DNA of 64,000 bases from JBBDWJ01 sp963824095 (GTDB lineage: Bacteria; Acidobacteriota; Terriglobia; Bryobacterales; UBA6623): the NCBI GenBank assembly GCA_963824095.1, contig CAWGNS010000009.1, positions 1,054,001 to 1,118,000 on the forward strand, written 5' to 3'. Made by a program: the position numbers and the translations under genes. Below the pieces are notes generated by a model. It was given only the letters and a program-made list of their open reading frames with translations. It did not search any database and was not told where the DNA came from. Each line of letters starts with the position of its first letter. Within the stretch, counting starts at the first letter, position 1. This document shows positions 44,641 through 53,388 of the stretch, piece by piece.

Positions 44641-45775
44641 GGTTCGACCGCGTCAGCCGCTGGTAGGCGTCGAGCGCCGCCTGGTGCTTGCCCGCCCAGA
44701 ACGCCGTTTTGGCGCGCAGGCGCAGCAGGTCGGGGTTGTCTTTCCAGTTGCGGAGCCGCGAGGCGACTTTCCAGGCGTCGTGGTAGCGGCCCTGCAGATT
44801 GAGCAGCCAGGCATAGGCGGCGCGCGTGCCGTCGTCTTGCGCCCCGCTCGAAAACGCCCGCGCGTAGACCTGGCTGGCCTCGTCGTTCTTGCCGCGCCGC
44901 TGCAACACCAGCGCGAACTCGCGCTCGGCCCAGGCGTCGCCCGGCTGCTGGCCGTGCAGTTCGCGCAGCAGCGCTTCCGCCTTGGCGTCGTCTTTGAGTT
45001 GCAGCGCCAGCTCGGCGCGCCGGCGCAGATTGTCGTCGCCGGGAATCGCTTCGAGGATCGCCAGCGCTTCCGCCGGTTTGTCGAGCCCGTGCAGCGCGCG
45101 CGCTTGCCGGCTGAGGGCTTGCCGCGTGGTGATGGGGTCTTTGCTGGCGGCGGCGACGTCGCGCCACAGCTCGACCAGCGGCTGCCACTCGGCGCGCGCG
45201 CTGGCCACCCGCCAGACTTCTTCGACGATCTCCGGCTTGTCGCCGCCCTCGCCAAGAGCCGCCTGCAAGTCATCGAGCGCCAGATGCGGCACGCGAAGCT
45301 GCAGGTAGATCTTGCCGCGGCGCAGGCGCTGGTCGGCGGTGAGGCCGGCCGCGTTGCACTCGCTGAGCGCGTCCATGGCCTCCAGCCACTTGCCTTTGTT
45401 GGCGAGCACTTGGCCCAACCCCAACCGTGCCTCGTCGTCTTCGGGACGCAGTCGCATCGAGGTGCGGAAGCGGTTTTCGGCTTCGTCGAGCTTGTTCAGC
45501 TTGAGGGCCAGGTAGCCTTGGGTGACGTGATAGGCGGGGTTATCGGGATCGTAGCGCAGCGCCATCTCGAGCATCTGGAAGGCGCGCTCGGGGCTGCCCC
45601 ATTGCAGATACGAAGACGCCTGCTGATAGAACGCGCCCGGATACAGCCAGATCTCGGGCTGCTTCCACGACATCACGCTGAAAATCGTCCACAGCCAGAC
45701 GCCGGTGACCAGCGTGCGATTACGCGCGAACAGGCTCAGCGACCGCGATAGCTTCTGTGGCAGCGGATTCCTCAA
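44639..45775 (-). CDS. BcsC-like TPR protein, N-terminal part (before frameshift)
   Basis: The first 379 residues of the same gene. A transmembrane or signal segment (TLVTGVWLWTIFSVMSW) is followed by TPR units such as FQMLEMALRYDPDNPAYHVT, QGYLALKLNKLDEAENRFRT and LGQVLANKGKWLEAMDAL. The frame stays open to 43805, but after LTRSNPE the sequence becomes Arg/Gly-rich and loses TPR pattern, whereas the other frame continues it. The TTG start at 45775 would overlap the synthase gene by 56 bp; a later start is possible. A periplasmic TPR scaffold for polysaccharide export is expected. Confidence 0.8.
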
Positions 45776-47414
45776 CGCCGTACACCTCGCCGGTGAGCCT
45801 CTCCTCCACCGCGTTGCGCGCGGAATAACTCGCCACCAGCACCGGCCACAGCGACCAGATCGCCAGCCCCGACACCAGCGTGTTGGTGGCGATTAGTGCG
45901 ATCGGGGCCGTTTCGAAAAACACCGCGTAGAAGGGCATCAACGCGTTCAACACCACGATCGTCAACTGCGGCAGGATCGTCCGCGTAACCGAGGGTTCCT
46001 TCTTCTTCGCCTTGACCTTTGCCGCGGCCTCTTTCTTCTCGGTGGCCTGGTTGGTCACCTTGTATCCCGGTTTGCGGCCCGGCGGATATTTCAACGCCCG
46101 CAGCACCGCCCGCGTGTAGGTCGGAAAAATACCCACCTGCACCCGGAACTGCTTGGCGCAGTCGCGGCCGTTGAATAGATACTGCAAGGCCATCACGACC
46201 AGAAATAAGTAGCCGCCGCGAATCGCCAGAAACTCGAACTCCGGCTTGGTCAGCACCGCGGTACCCGTCAGGTAGGTCAGCAAGGGCACAATGTAGATGA
46301 ACGGGAACACGAACCCGGCGCAGATGTACGACACTCCGACCAGAGCGAAACCCTGCCGCTGTTTCCAATTCAGACCTCGCTTGAAAAAAGGGTTGTCCCA
46401 AAAGAAAACACGCATCGTGTCGAGCGCCCATTGATGGCGCTGATGCATCACGCCGCGCACATCGCCGGGCACCAGCCCGATCGCCAGCGAATAGGGGTAG
46501 TAGTAGGTTCTCCATCCGGCGTTCGCCAACTCGTAGGCGGTGGTGTAGTCCTCGACCAGGTTCCAGGTGGCGAAGCCGCCGATACTTTCGAGCGCCTTGC
46601 GGCGGTACATCACACCCGAGCCGCACGAGATCACCGAGTTGGCGGCATCGAAGCCCGCCTGCACGACGTCGAAGAAAACTTCGTTGCGGTCATAGAACGG
46701 GTCGTCGTTCGAAACCCAAAAGGCTTGCTTGGATTGCACGAACCCGGTGTAGGGCAGGTTGAAATAACCCGCCATGACGTTGACGATCTCCGGGCTGGGC
46801 ATCATGTCGGCGTCGAGCGCCAGCACCAGCTCGCCGCTGCTGTGCGCCAGGCCGAAATTCAGGTTGCCGGCCTTGGCGTTCTTGTTCCCCACGCCGGCCT
46901 TCTTGCGCGACAGGTAGTGATAACCCAGCTCCTCGACGGTGGCCTGCACGTCGTCGTGGCCGCCGTCGTCGAGCACGTAGACGTTGAGCGGGCCGTGCCA
47001 ACGGATCCGCGCGATCGCCTCGAGCGTCCGCCGGATCACCGGCTCGCCCTCGCCGTAGCAGGGCAGAAACAGGTCCACCGAATAGGGCCGCTCCGGCGGA
47101 ATCCCCTCGGGCGGCTTGAAGCGAAGGGTCCACACCTGGATCGTCGCCATCACGAACAAGACCAGGCACATCACCTCGGCGAACAGGAACAGCCCGCTGA
47201 ACACCGGCACCTGGCGGTTCAACGCCCCCGACAGCCAGTAGAGATAGACAAAGCCGCTGAGAATGCCGATCAGCCCCAGCACGCGCGCCCGCACCCGCCG
47301 CTTGCGGTCTTCGCGTTCGAGATAGCGCCGGTAATGCCTCCCCTGCGAAAAGAAGGCGTCGACGACGATATCTCCCAGGACAGGAATTTTCGCGATCCAA
47401 CGGACCAACCTCAT
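45720..47414 (-). CDS. GT2 cellulose-synthase-like glycosyltransferase without PilZ domain
   Basis: A 564-residue inner-membrane processive glycosyltransferase. Two N-terminal helices (about residues 45-95) precede the GT2 domain. Its motifs are VYVLDDGGHDDV (first Asp), LALDADMMPSPE (DxD) and NLVEDYTTAYEL (in place of TED). The QxxRW motif reads QRHQW, with Gln instead of the usual Arg. Five or more helices follow, but there is no PilZ domain after them; the tail is a Lys-rich loop (EKKEAAAKVKAKKKEP) and two helices. It likely makes a beta-linked glucan or related polymer exported by the BcsC-like partner. Direct c-di-GMP control through PilZ appears absent. Confidence 0.87.
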   Translation of the reverse strand: MRLVRWIAKIPVLGDIVVDAFFSQGRHYRRYLEREDRKRRVRARVLGLIGILSGFVYLYWLSGALNRQVPVFSGLFLFAEVMCLVLFVMATIQVWTLRFKPPEGIPPERPYSVDLFLPCYGEGEPVIRRTLEAIARIRWHGPLNVYVLDDGGHDDVQATVEELGYHYLSRKKAGVGNKNAKAGNLNFGLAHSSGELVLALDADMMPSPEIVNVMAGYFNLPYTGFVQSKQAFWVSNDDPFYDRNEVFFDVVQAGFDAANSVISCGSGVMYRRKALESIGGFATWNLVEDYTTAYELANAGWRTYYYPYSLAIGLVPGDVRGVMHQRHQWALDTMRVFFWDNPFFKRGLNWKQRQGFALVGVSYICAGFVFPFIYIVPLLTYLTGTAVLTKPEFEFLAIRGGYLFLVVMALQYLFNGRDCAKQFRVQVGIFPTYTRAVLRALKYPPGRKPGYKVTNQATEKKEAAAKVKAKKKEPSVTRTILPQLTIVVLNALMPFYAVFFETAPIALIATNTLVSGLAIWSLWPVLVASYSARNAVEERLTGEVYGVEESAATEAIAVAEPVRA

Positions 47415-48002
47415 GCAGCTTTTCGTTTTGCGGGACGTATACCAGCAAGTTTCACCGCCTTATGACGGGGCCAACAACTGGTCATAGAGAGTTCTTAGAG
47501 GGGTAAGATCCCCTAATCCGAAGCACAGCTTTGCCCTAAACGGGGGGCAAGGGGCCGGCAGTGGGGCAGGCCTCCGGCCTGCCCAAACCGCAGGGCCTAC
47601 CGACCGGTGCAGGAAGGCGCAAGCCCCCGTAGCGCAGGGCTGGCTCTGCGCCAGAGCTGGCGGTCTTGAACACTGCGGGGTTCCCCCGGCCGCCCATCTG
47701 TCCCAAGGCAACACCAAAAAACACCCACCACCCCCAAAAACCCGCAGGTCCGGGAAAAGCATCCAGCCCTGCGCTACGGGTTGGGCCGACCCCTGGCCTC
47801 GGTCCTCGGTGGCCGTTCGTTTGGTTTGGGCAGGCCGGAGACCTGCCCCACTGGTACCCAACGGGGGTTTGGCGGCAAACCGCCGGTACGAAATAACTAC
47901 GGCGGTTGGGCGGAGTGGTCTATGGACTTTGCCCGATGGGGTCGGCCAGAATAAAGGGGGTTAACGCGCGTTTTCTGTCAGATAGGTTGCGATCAGGCTT
48001 CG
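47415..48002. repeat. Nested inverted repeats (R6 and R5) between divergent genes
   Basis: R6 arms at 47561-47588 and 47824-47851 (GTGGGGCAGGCCTCCGGCCT and its inverse) are near-perfect 28-bp inverted copies. Inside them R5 arms at 47626-47643 and 47763-47780 (CCCGTAGCGCAGGGCTGG and its exact inverse) form a second, perfect 18-bp pair. The order is A-B-B'-A'. No gene is supported in the 588 bp between the divergent synthase and CpaE-like genes. An AGAGGGGTAAGATCCCCTA stem is at about 47496-47514. Confidence 0.65.
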
Positions 48003-49193
48003 ATGCGGCAACAGGCGATCATCGTGTCCCCGGACGAGGCGCTCGTCGGTACGCTTTCGCGCGGACTGGCGACCGCGCAGGTGTGCTCGCAGCCGACGGC
48101 GCTAGGCTATTATCCCGAAATCGTCGAGATCCGCGCGATGGTTGATTCCAGTCCCGAGCCGGTGGCGGTGGTGCTGGTCGATCTGGCGGGCCAGAGCCGG
48201 GCGTTGGATCTGATTCGGCACCTGCGTGCGTCGCACCCGTCGGTGGTGACCTTGGCAGTTGACCGGGCGCCCTCGCGGGCGTCGTTCAACGGCGCGACCG
48301 AAGCCGGCGCCTGGGGCTACCTCGCTCCGCCGTTCGACATCGGGCCGCTGGCCGAGCATTTTCAACTGCGTGGCGACGACAAACAGGCCCAACCGGACTC
48401 TGCGTCCCCCGCCGCAACTCGCGGAGAAGCTGGGGAAGCCGGGGAAACCGACCGCGGTCGCCTGATCAGTTTCATGCCCGTGCAGGGGGGCAACGGGGCC
48501 TCGACGATCGCGTTGCACGTGGCCGAGGCGATCGCCCGGGACGCGGCGACCAAGGTCCTGCTGCTCGACTTCGATTTCCACTCCGGCACGGTTGCTTTCC
48601 GGCTTCGGATAAAGCCTGAGTATACGATCGCTGATTTGTTGAGCAAAAAGGACTTGTGCGATAGCGATTGGGGCAGGCTGCGGAGCGTTTCGCACGGCTT
48701 CGACGTCCTGGTAGCGCCGCCGTCGAACGTCGCCATGTCGGTCGAGATGCTGGGCCGCATCCCGGCGGTGCTCGAGTCGGCCCGGGGCAGCTACGGCTAT
48801 ATTATTGCCGACCTGCCCGACCCGCTCTTCTCGTCCTCGCGCTCGATTCTGAAGATGTCGGACCGGGTTTACTTGGTCTGCACACCCGAAATCACCTCGC
48901 TCCACCTGGCCCGCCGCAAGGCCCAGCAGATCCGCGACGCCGGCGTCGACAACGATCGCCTCGGCCTGCTGGTGAACCGCGTAGGAGCCTGGGGCTCGTT
49001 CCAGCCCTCCGAAGTGCAGCGCGTGGTCGGGGTGCCGGTGGTCTGGACCCTCGATAATCAGTATGCTGCGTTACACGATGTGACCCTGGCCGGGGGGTTG
49101 GTAGCGGCAGATACGAGTCTGGGCAAGCAGTTTCAGGGCTTCGCCGAGCACATGCGGGCGACTTTAGGTGTCACTTTATCTGTGCGCGTGTAA
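48003..49193 (+). CDS. Orphan CpaE/TadZ-like ATPase with pseudo-receiver domain
   Basis: A 396-residue cytoplasmic protein. The N-terminal 125 residues look like an atypical receiver domain (VAVVLVDLAGQSRALDLIRH). A Gly/Ala/Glu linker follows, then a MinD/ParA-type ATPase domain. The Walker A region reads MPVQGGNGASTIA (residues 158-170), lacking both lysines of the KGGxGKT motif; divergent Walker A motifs are known in TadZ. Later VLLLDFDFHSGTVAF and YGYIIADLPDPL match the Walker A'/B regions. TadZ/CpaE localises type IV Tad pilus machinery to a pole. No other tad/cpa genes are in the window, so the role here is open. Confidence 0.85.
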   Translation: MRQQAIIVSPDEALVGTLSRGLATAQVCSQPTALGYYPEIVEIRAMVDSSPEPVAVVLVDLAGQSRALDLIRHLRASHPSVVTLAVDRAPSRASFNGATEAGAWGYLAPPFDIGPLAEHFQLRGDDKQAQPDSASPAATRGEAGEAGETDRGRLISFMPVQGGNGASTIALHVAEAIARDAATKVLLLDFDFHSGTVAFRLRIKPEYTIADLLSKKDLCDSDWGRLRSVSHGFDVLVAPPSNVAMSVEMLGRIPAVLESARGSYGYIIADLPDPLFSSSRSILKMSDRVYLVCTPEITSLHLARRKAQQIRDAGVDNDRLGLLVNRVGAWGSFQPSEVQRVVGVPVVWTLDNQYAALHDVTLAGGLVAADTSLGKQFQGFAEHMRATLGVTLSVRV

Positions 49194-49417
49194 TTCGTAA
49201 AAAAGATTGCTGATAAGTTTTCTGCTCGGGCTGGTTTCCCCCAAAACCCAACAACAGAGCCGCAGTCGTAAGCCGGCGGGCCGAACCCCAAACAAAACCC
49301 AGGCGCCATCCCGGAGAACCCAACCAACAGAGCCGCACCAATGCGTGCCTCGCTGGAGATTCCGCCCGCTGGCTTACGCCCGGGGCTCTGTTTTCGGGCT
49401 TCGGGGAATCGGCGCTG
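49194..49417. repeat. R1 repeat cluster between convergent genes
   Basis: R1 copies lie at 49254-49282 (plus) and 49364-49391 (minus), with a half copy ACAGAGCCGCACC at 49327-49339. Together they form an inverted array between the convergent CpaE-like and potD genes. They may help end both transcripts, though no U-tract follows the stems. Confidence 0.6.
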
Positions 49418-50440
49418 TTAGGCCGATTTGATCTCGGTCCAGAGACGGTCGCGGAGTTGTTGCGCGTCGGCGTCCATGGCGGCGAACCATTCGGCGCGTT
49501 CGAGGGTTTCGTCGGACGGAAACAGCGTCTTGTTCTCGCGTAGCGCTTCCGGCATCTTTGCGAGCGCGGCGGCGTTGACGGTAGCCGTTTCGGTTTTGGT
49601 GGCGACTTCGGCGGCGACTTCGGGCCGCAGTAGGTAGTCGAGGAACTGGTGCGCCAGCTCCTGCTCGCCGCTCTCGCGCAAGATCACGGCATTGTCGGTG
49701 TAGAGCGGGAAACCCTCGCGTGGATAGGCGAACTCGAGCTTGCTGTTGCCGTTTATAGCGAGCTTGGCGGTGGTGGCCCACAACTGCGCCGTCACGATAT
49801 CGCCCGCTACGAGTTGATCCTGCACTTCGGCGTTGAGATAGGCGCGCAAGTATTTCTTTTGGGCGATGGCTTCCTGCTTGGCCTGCTCGAGTTGGGCAGG
49901 ATCGGTCGAGTTCAGCGAAAACCCCAGCTTGAGCAAGCACGCGCCGATCACCTCGACCGGGTCGTCGAGCATCGTCAAGCGGCCGCCGTAGCGGTCGCTC
50001 CACAGGTCGGCCCAGGCCGCGGGCGCGGGCGTGATCGCGCGGTCGTAGATGATCCCGGTGCCGCCCCACATGTAGGGGACGCACCATTGCAGTTGGGGGT
50101 CCCAGGAGGGCGCCCGGAACTGTTTCGCCAGGTTGCCGAGGCCGCTGAGGCGCGCGTGATCGAGCGGCGCAAGCAGATTGTTCTTGAGCAGCGGTAGGAT
50201 CACGTAGTTACTCGGGAACACGACGTCCCAGCCCGAGTTGCCCGCGGTGACCTTGGCCAGCATCTCTTCGTTGCTCTCGTAGGTCTGGTAGCGGACGCTG
50301 ACGCCGAACTCCTTTTCGAAATTGGGAATGGTGTCGGGCGCGACGTAATCAGACCAGTTGAACACGTTGAGGCGGCGCTGGCGGCCGGAAGTGCAGCCCA
50401 GCATTCCCGGCAGGCTCAGCAGGAACAGGCGGCGGTTCAT
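49418..50440 (-). CDS. potD: Spermidine/putrescine ABC transporter substrate-binding protein PotD
   Basis: A 340-residue periplasmic binding lipoprotein. The N-terminus MNRRLFLLSLPGMLGCTSGR has a lipobox ending at Cys16. The mature part opens LNVFNWSDYVAPDTIPNFEK and continues YQTYESNEEMLAKV, WDVVFPSNYVI and WGGTGIIYDR, all conserved in PotD/PotF. It captures a polyamine for PotBC. The start ATG overlaps the end of potC (ATGA). It is the last gene of potABCD. Confidence 0.93.
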   Translation of the reverse strand: MNRRLFLLSLPGMLGCTSGRQRRLNVFNWSDYVAPDTIPNFEKEFGVSVRYQTYESNEEMLAKVTAGNSGWDVVFPSNYVILPLLKNNLLAPLDHARLSGLGNLAKQFRAPSWDPQLQWCVPYMWGGTGIIYDRAITPAPAAWADLWSDRYGGRLTMLDDPVEVIGACLLKLGFSLNSTDPAQLEQAKQEAIAQKKYLRAYLNAEVQDQLVAGDIVTAQLWATTAKLAINGNSKLEFAYPREGFPLYTDNAVILRESGEQELAHQFLDYLLRPEVAAEVATKTETATVNAAALAKMPEALRENKTLFPSDETLERAEWFAAMDADAQQLRDRLWTEIKSA

Positions 50441-51195
50441 GTTCGGTTCACCCTTTCGGTCACCAGGATGAGGCTTCCCAGGGCCACGACGATCACGGCG
50501 CAGACGGCGTTGACTTCGGGCCGCACGCCGCGCCGCGCCATCGAATAAATCACCATCGGCAGGGTTTCCGAATCCACCCCCGCCACCAGGCTGGTGATCA
50601 CATAATCATCGAATGAAATGGTGAAGGCGAGCAAGGCCGCCGCGACGATGCCGGGCAGTAGCAGCGGCAGGGTGACGCGCCCGAACGCCTGCCACTCGTT
50701 GGCGCCCAGGTCGAGCGCGGCTTCTTCCAGGCGTGGGTCGAGGGTGCGCAGCCGCGCCAACACGACCAGCACCACGTAAGAGAGCGAAAACATGATGTGC
50801 GCCAGGATCACGGTGTGCATGCCGAGCGTCGCGCTCCACGGCGCGAGCACGATCTGGAAGAACGCCAGCAGCGACACGCCCATCACGATTTCGGGCGTCA
50901 CCAGCGACAGGTAGAGCGCCGAGGTCAGCGGCTTGGAGTTGCGTTTCCATAGACCATAGGCGCAGAGGGTCCCGGCCACGGTCGAAAACAAGGTGGAGCA
51001 GGCGGCGATGATCAGGCTGATGGTCGCGGAGTGAGTGAGCTGCGGATTTTCCCAGGCGGCGCGGTACCAGCGGGTCGACAGCCCGCTCCACAGGCTGAAG
51101 CGGGAATCGTTGAAGCTGAAAACCGACAGCACCACCAGCGGCAGGTACATAAACGCGAAGGCGGCCGCCACGTAGGTTTTGAGCAGCCTCGTCAT
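50437..51195 (-). CDS. potC: Spermidine/putrescine ABC transporter permease PotC
   Basis: A 252-residue inner-membrane permease with six helices. It starts MTRLLKTYVAAAFAFMYLPL; this ATG overlaps the potB stop, which rejects a reading 12 residues longer. The EAA loop that contacts PotA is EEAALDLGANEWQAFGRVTL, then PLLLPGI. SFNDSRFSLWSGLSTRWYR is typical of PotC. It pairs with PotB to form the membrane channel. Confidence 0.93.
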   Translation of the reverse strand: MTRLLKTYVAAAFAFMYLPLVVLSVFSFNDSRFSLWSGLSTRWYRAAWENPQLTHSATISLIIAACSTLFSTVAGTLCAYGLWKRNSKPLTSALYLSLVTPEIVMGVSLLAFFQIVLAPWSATLGMHTVILAHIMFSLSYVVLVVLARLRTLDPRLEEAALDLGANEWQAFGRVTLPLLLPGIVAAALLAFTISFDDYVITSLVAGVDSETLPMVIYSMARRGVRPEVNAVCAVIVVALGSLILVTERVNRT

Positions 51196-52022
51196 AGGAA
51201 CGCTTCGTCCTCGCGTTTGAGCAATTGCCACAACAGAATCATCACCACGCTCATCAGCGCCAGCGACACGGCCGCGCCGAAGGGATAGTCGCGCGCGGAG
51301 GTGAACTGGTTCTGGATCAGGTTGCCGATCATGATCGTGCGCCCGCCGCCGAGCAAGTCGGGCGTCAGGTAGTCGCCCAGGCAGGGGATGAATACCAGCA
51401 CCGCGCCGGCGCGCACGCCCGGAGCCGCCAGCGGCCAGACGACGCGGCGGAATGTGGCCGCCGGCCGCGCGCCCAGGTCAGCGGACGCTTCGACGAGGTT
51501 GGGGTCGAGCCGCTCCAGCGCCGCATAAATCGGCAGCACCATGAACGGCAGGTAGTTGTAGACCAGCCCCAGCAACACCGCGCCGTAGTTATACAGCAGC
51601 GGGAGCGGCTCCGAAATCCAGCCCAGCCGCAGCAGCAGCGTGTTGAGCAGGCCCGTATCCCGCAGCAGAAACATCCACGAATACATGCAGATCAGCATGC
51701 TGGTCCAGAACGGCAGCACGACCAGCGCCAGGTACAGGTTTTTGCGGCGGCCGGCGTGCGAGATGAACCAGGCCAGCGGAAACGCCAGCGCCAGGCACAG
51801 CAAGGTGGCCACGGCCGCCATCGCGAACGAGCGCACCAGGATCGCCAGATATAACGAGTCGGCGAGGCGGGAGAAGTTGTGGGGCGTGAGGGCCGCTTCG
51901 ACGCCGCCATAGGCGCCGCGCTCCAACAGGCTGTAGGCGCAGATGATCGCCAGAGGCAATCCGTAGAGCAGCACCAGCAGGACGGCCGTGGGGGCCAGAA
52001 ACCATCGGCGCAGGCGGATCAT
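51192..52022 (-). CDS. potB: Spermidine/putrescine ABC transporter permease PotB
   Basis: A 276-residue inner-membrane permease. The start MIRLRRWFLAPTAVLLVLLY overlaps the potA stop as ATGA. Six hydrophobic segments are seen. The EAA loop reads VEASADLGARPAATFRRVVW, then PLAAPGV. FIPCLGDYLTPDLLGGGRTI is the conserved PotB/PotH segment. A longer reading upstream is rejected because it extends into potA without a ribosome-binding site. Confidence 0.93.
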   Translation of the reverse strand: MIRLRRWFLAPTAVLLVLLYGLPLAIICAYSLLERGAYGGVEAALTPHNFSRLADSLYLAILVRSFAMAAVATLLCLALAFPLAWFISHAGRRKNLYLALVVLPFWTSMLICMYSWMFLLRDTGLLNTLLLRLGWISEPLPLLYNYGAVLLGLVYNYLPFMVLPIYAALERLDPNLVEASADLGARPAATFRRVVWPLAAPGVRAGAVLVFIPCLGDYLTPDLLGGGRTIMIGNLIQNQFTSARDYPFGAAVSLALMSVVMILLWQLLKREDEAFL

Positions 52023-52990
52023 GAGGGCTCTTCGGGAAGCCGCAGCTCTTCGGCCCGGTTCCACGAAACGAATACCGCCTCGCCGGGTTGAAACGCGTCG
52101 GCATCGCGGGGCAGGGAAACGGTCACCGTCGAGCCGCTCGCCAGCTGCGCCTGAACCTGGACCGTGCTGCCAAGAAACAACGACTGCACGACCGTGGCTG
52201 GTAGCGCAGGGCAGCCGGAATTGGGTGCCTGCCGCGACATGCGTGTTGCTTCCGGGCGAACGCCCACGCCGTCGATCCAGTTCGCCGTGCCGACAAAGCC
52301 GGCGACGAACCGCGAGGTGGGGCGCAGGTAGATATCCTCAGGCGCGCCGACCTGCTGAATGCGGCCATGGTGCATCACCGCGATCTGGTCGGAAACCGAC
52401 AAGGCTTCCTCCTGATCGTGGGTGACCATCAGGAAGGCGATGCCCACGCGGCGCTGCAAGGCCTTCAATTCGTTGCGCAACAGCTTGCGCAGACCCGGAT
52501 CGAGCGACGAAAGTGGCTCGTCGAGCAGCAGCACGTCGGGCTCGAGCACCAGCGAGCGCGCCAGAGCCGTGCGCTGCTTTTCACCGCCGGAAATCTGCGC
52601 CGGGTAGTGCCGCTCCTTGCCGCGCAGTTGCACCAGATCGAGCGCCCCGGCAATGCGCTTTTCGCGATCGGGAATCTTCTGATGCCGCAGGCCGAATTCG
52701 ATGTTCTGCCAGACGGTGAGGTGCGGGAACAGAGCGAAATTCTGAAAGACCGTGCTGACCTTGCGCTCATAGGGCCGGCGGCCGCTCATCGGCTGGCCAT
52801 GTAAATAGATTTCGCCTGCGCTGGGCTCTTCGAAGCCGGCGGTCAGCCGCAAGGTCGTGGTCTTGCCGCACCCCGAAGGCCCCAGCAGCGCAAAAAAGGA
52901 ACCCTGTGGCACGGCCAGCGAAATGCCATCGAGCACGGCCTGGCCGGAGTATTCTTTCGACACGCCCCGCAGCTCGAGAATGGGCTCCAT
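52019..52990 (-). CDS. potA: Spermidine/putrescine ABC transporter ATP-binding protein PotA
   Basis: A 323-residue ATPase. Walker A is LLGPSGCGKTTTLRL (about residues 35-49), the Q-loop FQNFALFPHLTVWQNI, the signature ISGGEKQRTALARSL, Walker B VLLLDEPLSSLDP and the switch His in VTHDQEEAL. A C-terminal TOBE-like regulatory domain (about 235-323) is present. The start MEPILELRGVSKEYSG is preferred over a longer reading with no coding look. It is the first gene of the potABCD unit. Confidence 0.94.
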   Translation of the reverse strand: MEPILELRGVSKEYSGQAVLDGISLAVPQGSFFALLGPSGCGKTTTLRLTAGFEEPSAGEIYLHGQPMSGRRPYERKVSTVFQNFALFPHLTVWQNIEFGLRHQKIPDREKRIAGALDLVQLRGKERHYPAQISGGEKQRTALARSLVLEPDVLLLDEPLSSLDPGLRKLLRNELKALQRRVGIAFLMVTHDQEEALSVSDQIAVMHHGRIQQVGAPEDIYLRPTSRFVAGFVGTANWIDGVGVRPEATRMSRQAPNSGCPALPATVVQSLFLGSTVQVQAQLASGSTVTVSLPRDADAFQPGEAVFVSWNRAEELRLPEEPS

Positions 52991-53388
52991 CAACGGCAAT
53001 GGTAGCGCATCCGTGGAGCAGGGCCGCGGCCTGCTTGGCAAGGCGAAGAGCCACCGCTCGGCGACGGCTACAGGGAAAGCGCCTGTCTCTCGAGTTTGGC
53101 CCTTTCTGCCCTACAAGCTACCGTGGCGCGGGCCTCCGGCCGGCTGCGTCGGCCTTCGGGGCCGACGTCTCTTACTACGTCAGGGAACCAGAACAATCGG
53201 GCCTGAAGGGAAATAGCAAGCAAAGGCCGACCTCCAGGTCGCCCCCGCAGGCCGGAGGCCCGCGCCACAGTAACACCAACGATTGCGCGAGCCAAACCCC
53301 ATTGGCAGGCGAGAGCGCCTGCCTCTATTCGGAACGCGACGCTCTCGCTTGGTAGAATTGAACGCTGCTCCCGAGGAAACCAACGATT
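52991..53388. repeat. Divergent intergenic region packed with inverted repeats
   Basis: Between potA and the Gfo/Idh/MocA gene (398 bp): R3 copies at 53070-53106 and 53304-53326, and a perfect 19-bp inverted pair GTGGCGCGGGCCTCCGGCC at 53123-53141 and its inverse at 53250-53268. Both gene starts must draw promoters from this region. GAGGAAA, the ribosome-binding site for the plus-strand gene, is at about 53372-53378. Confidence 0.6.
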
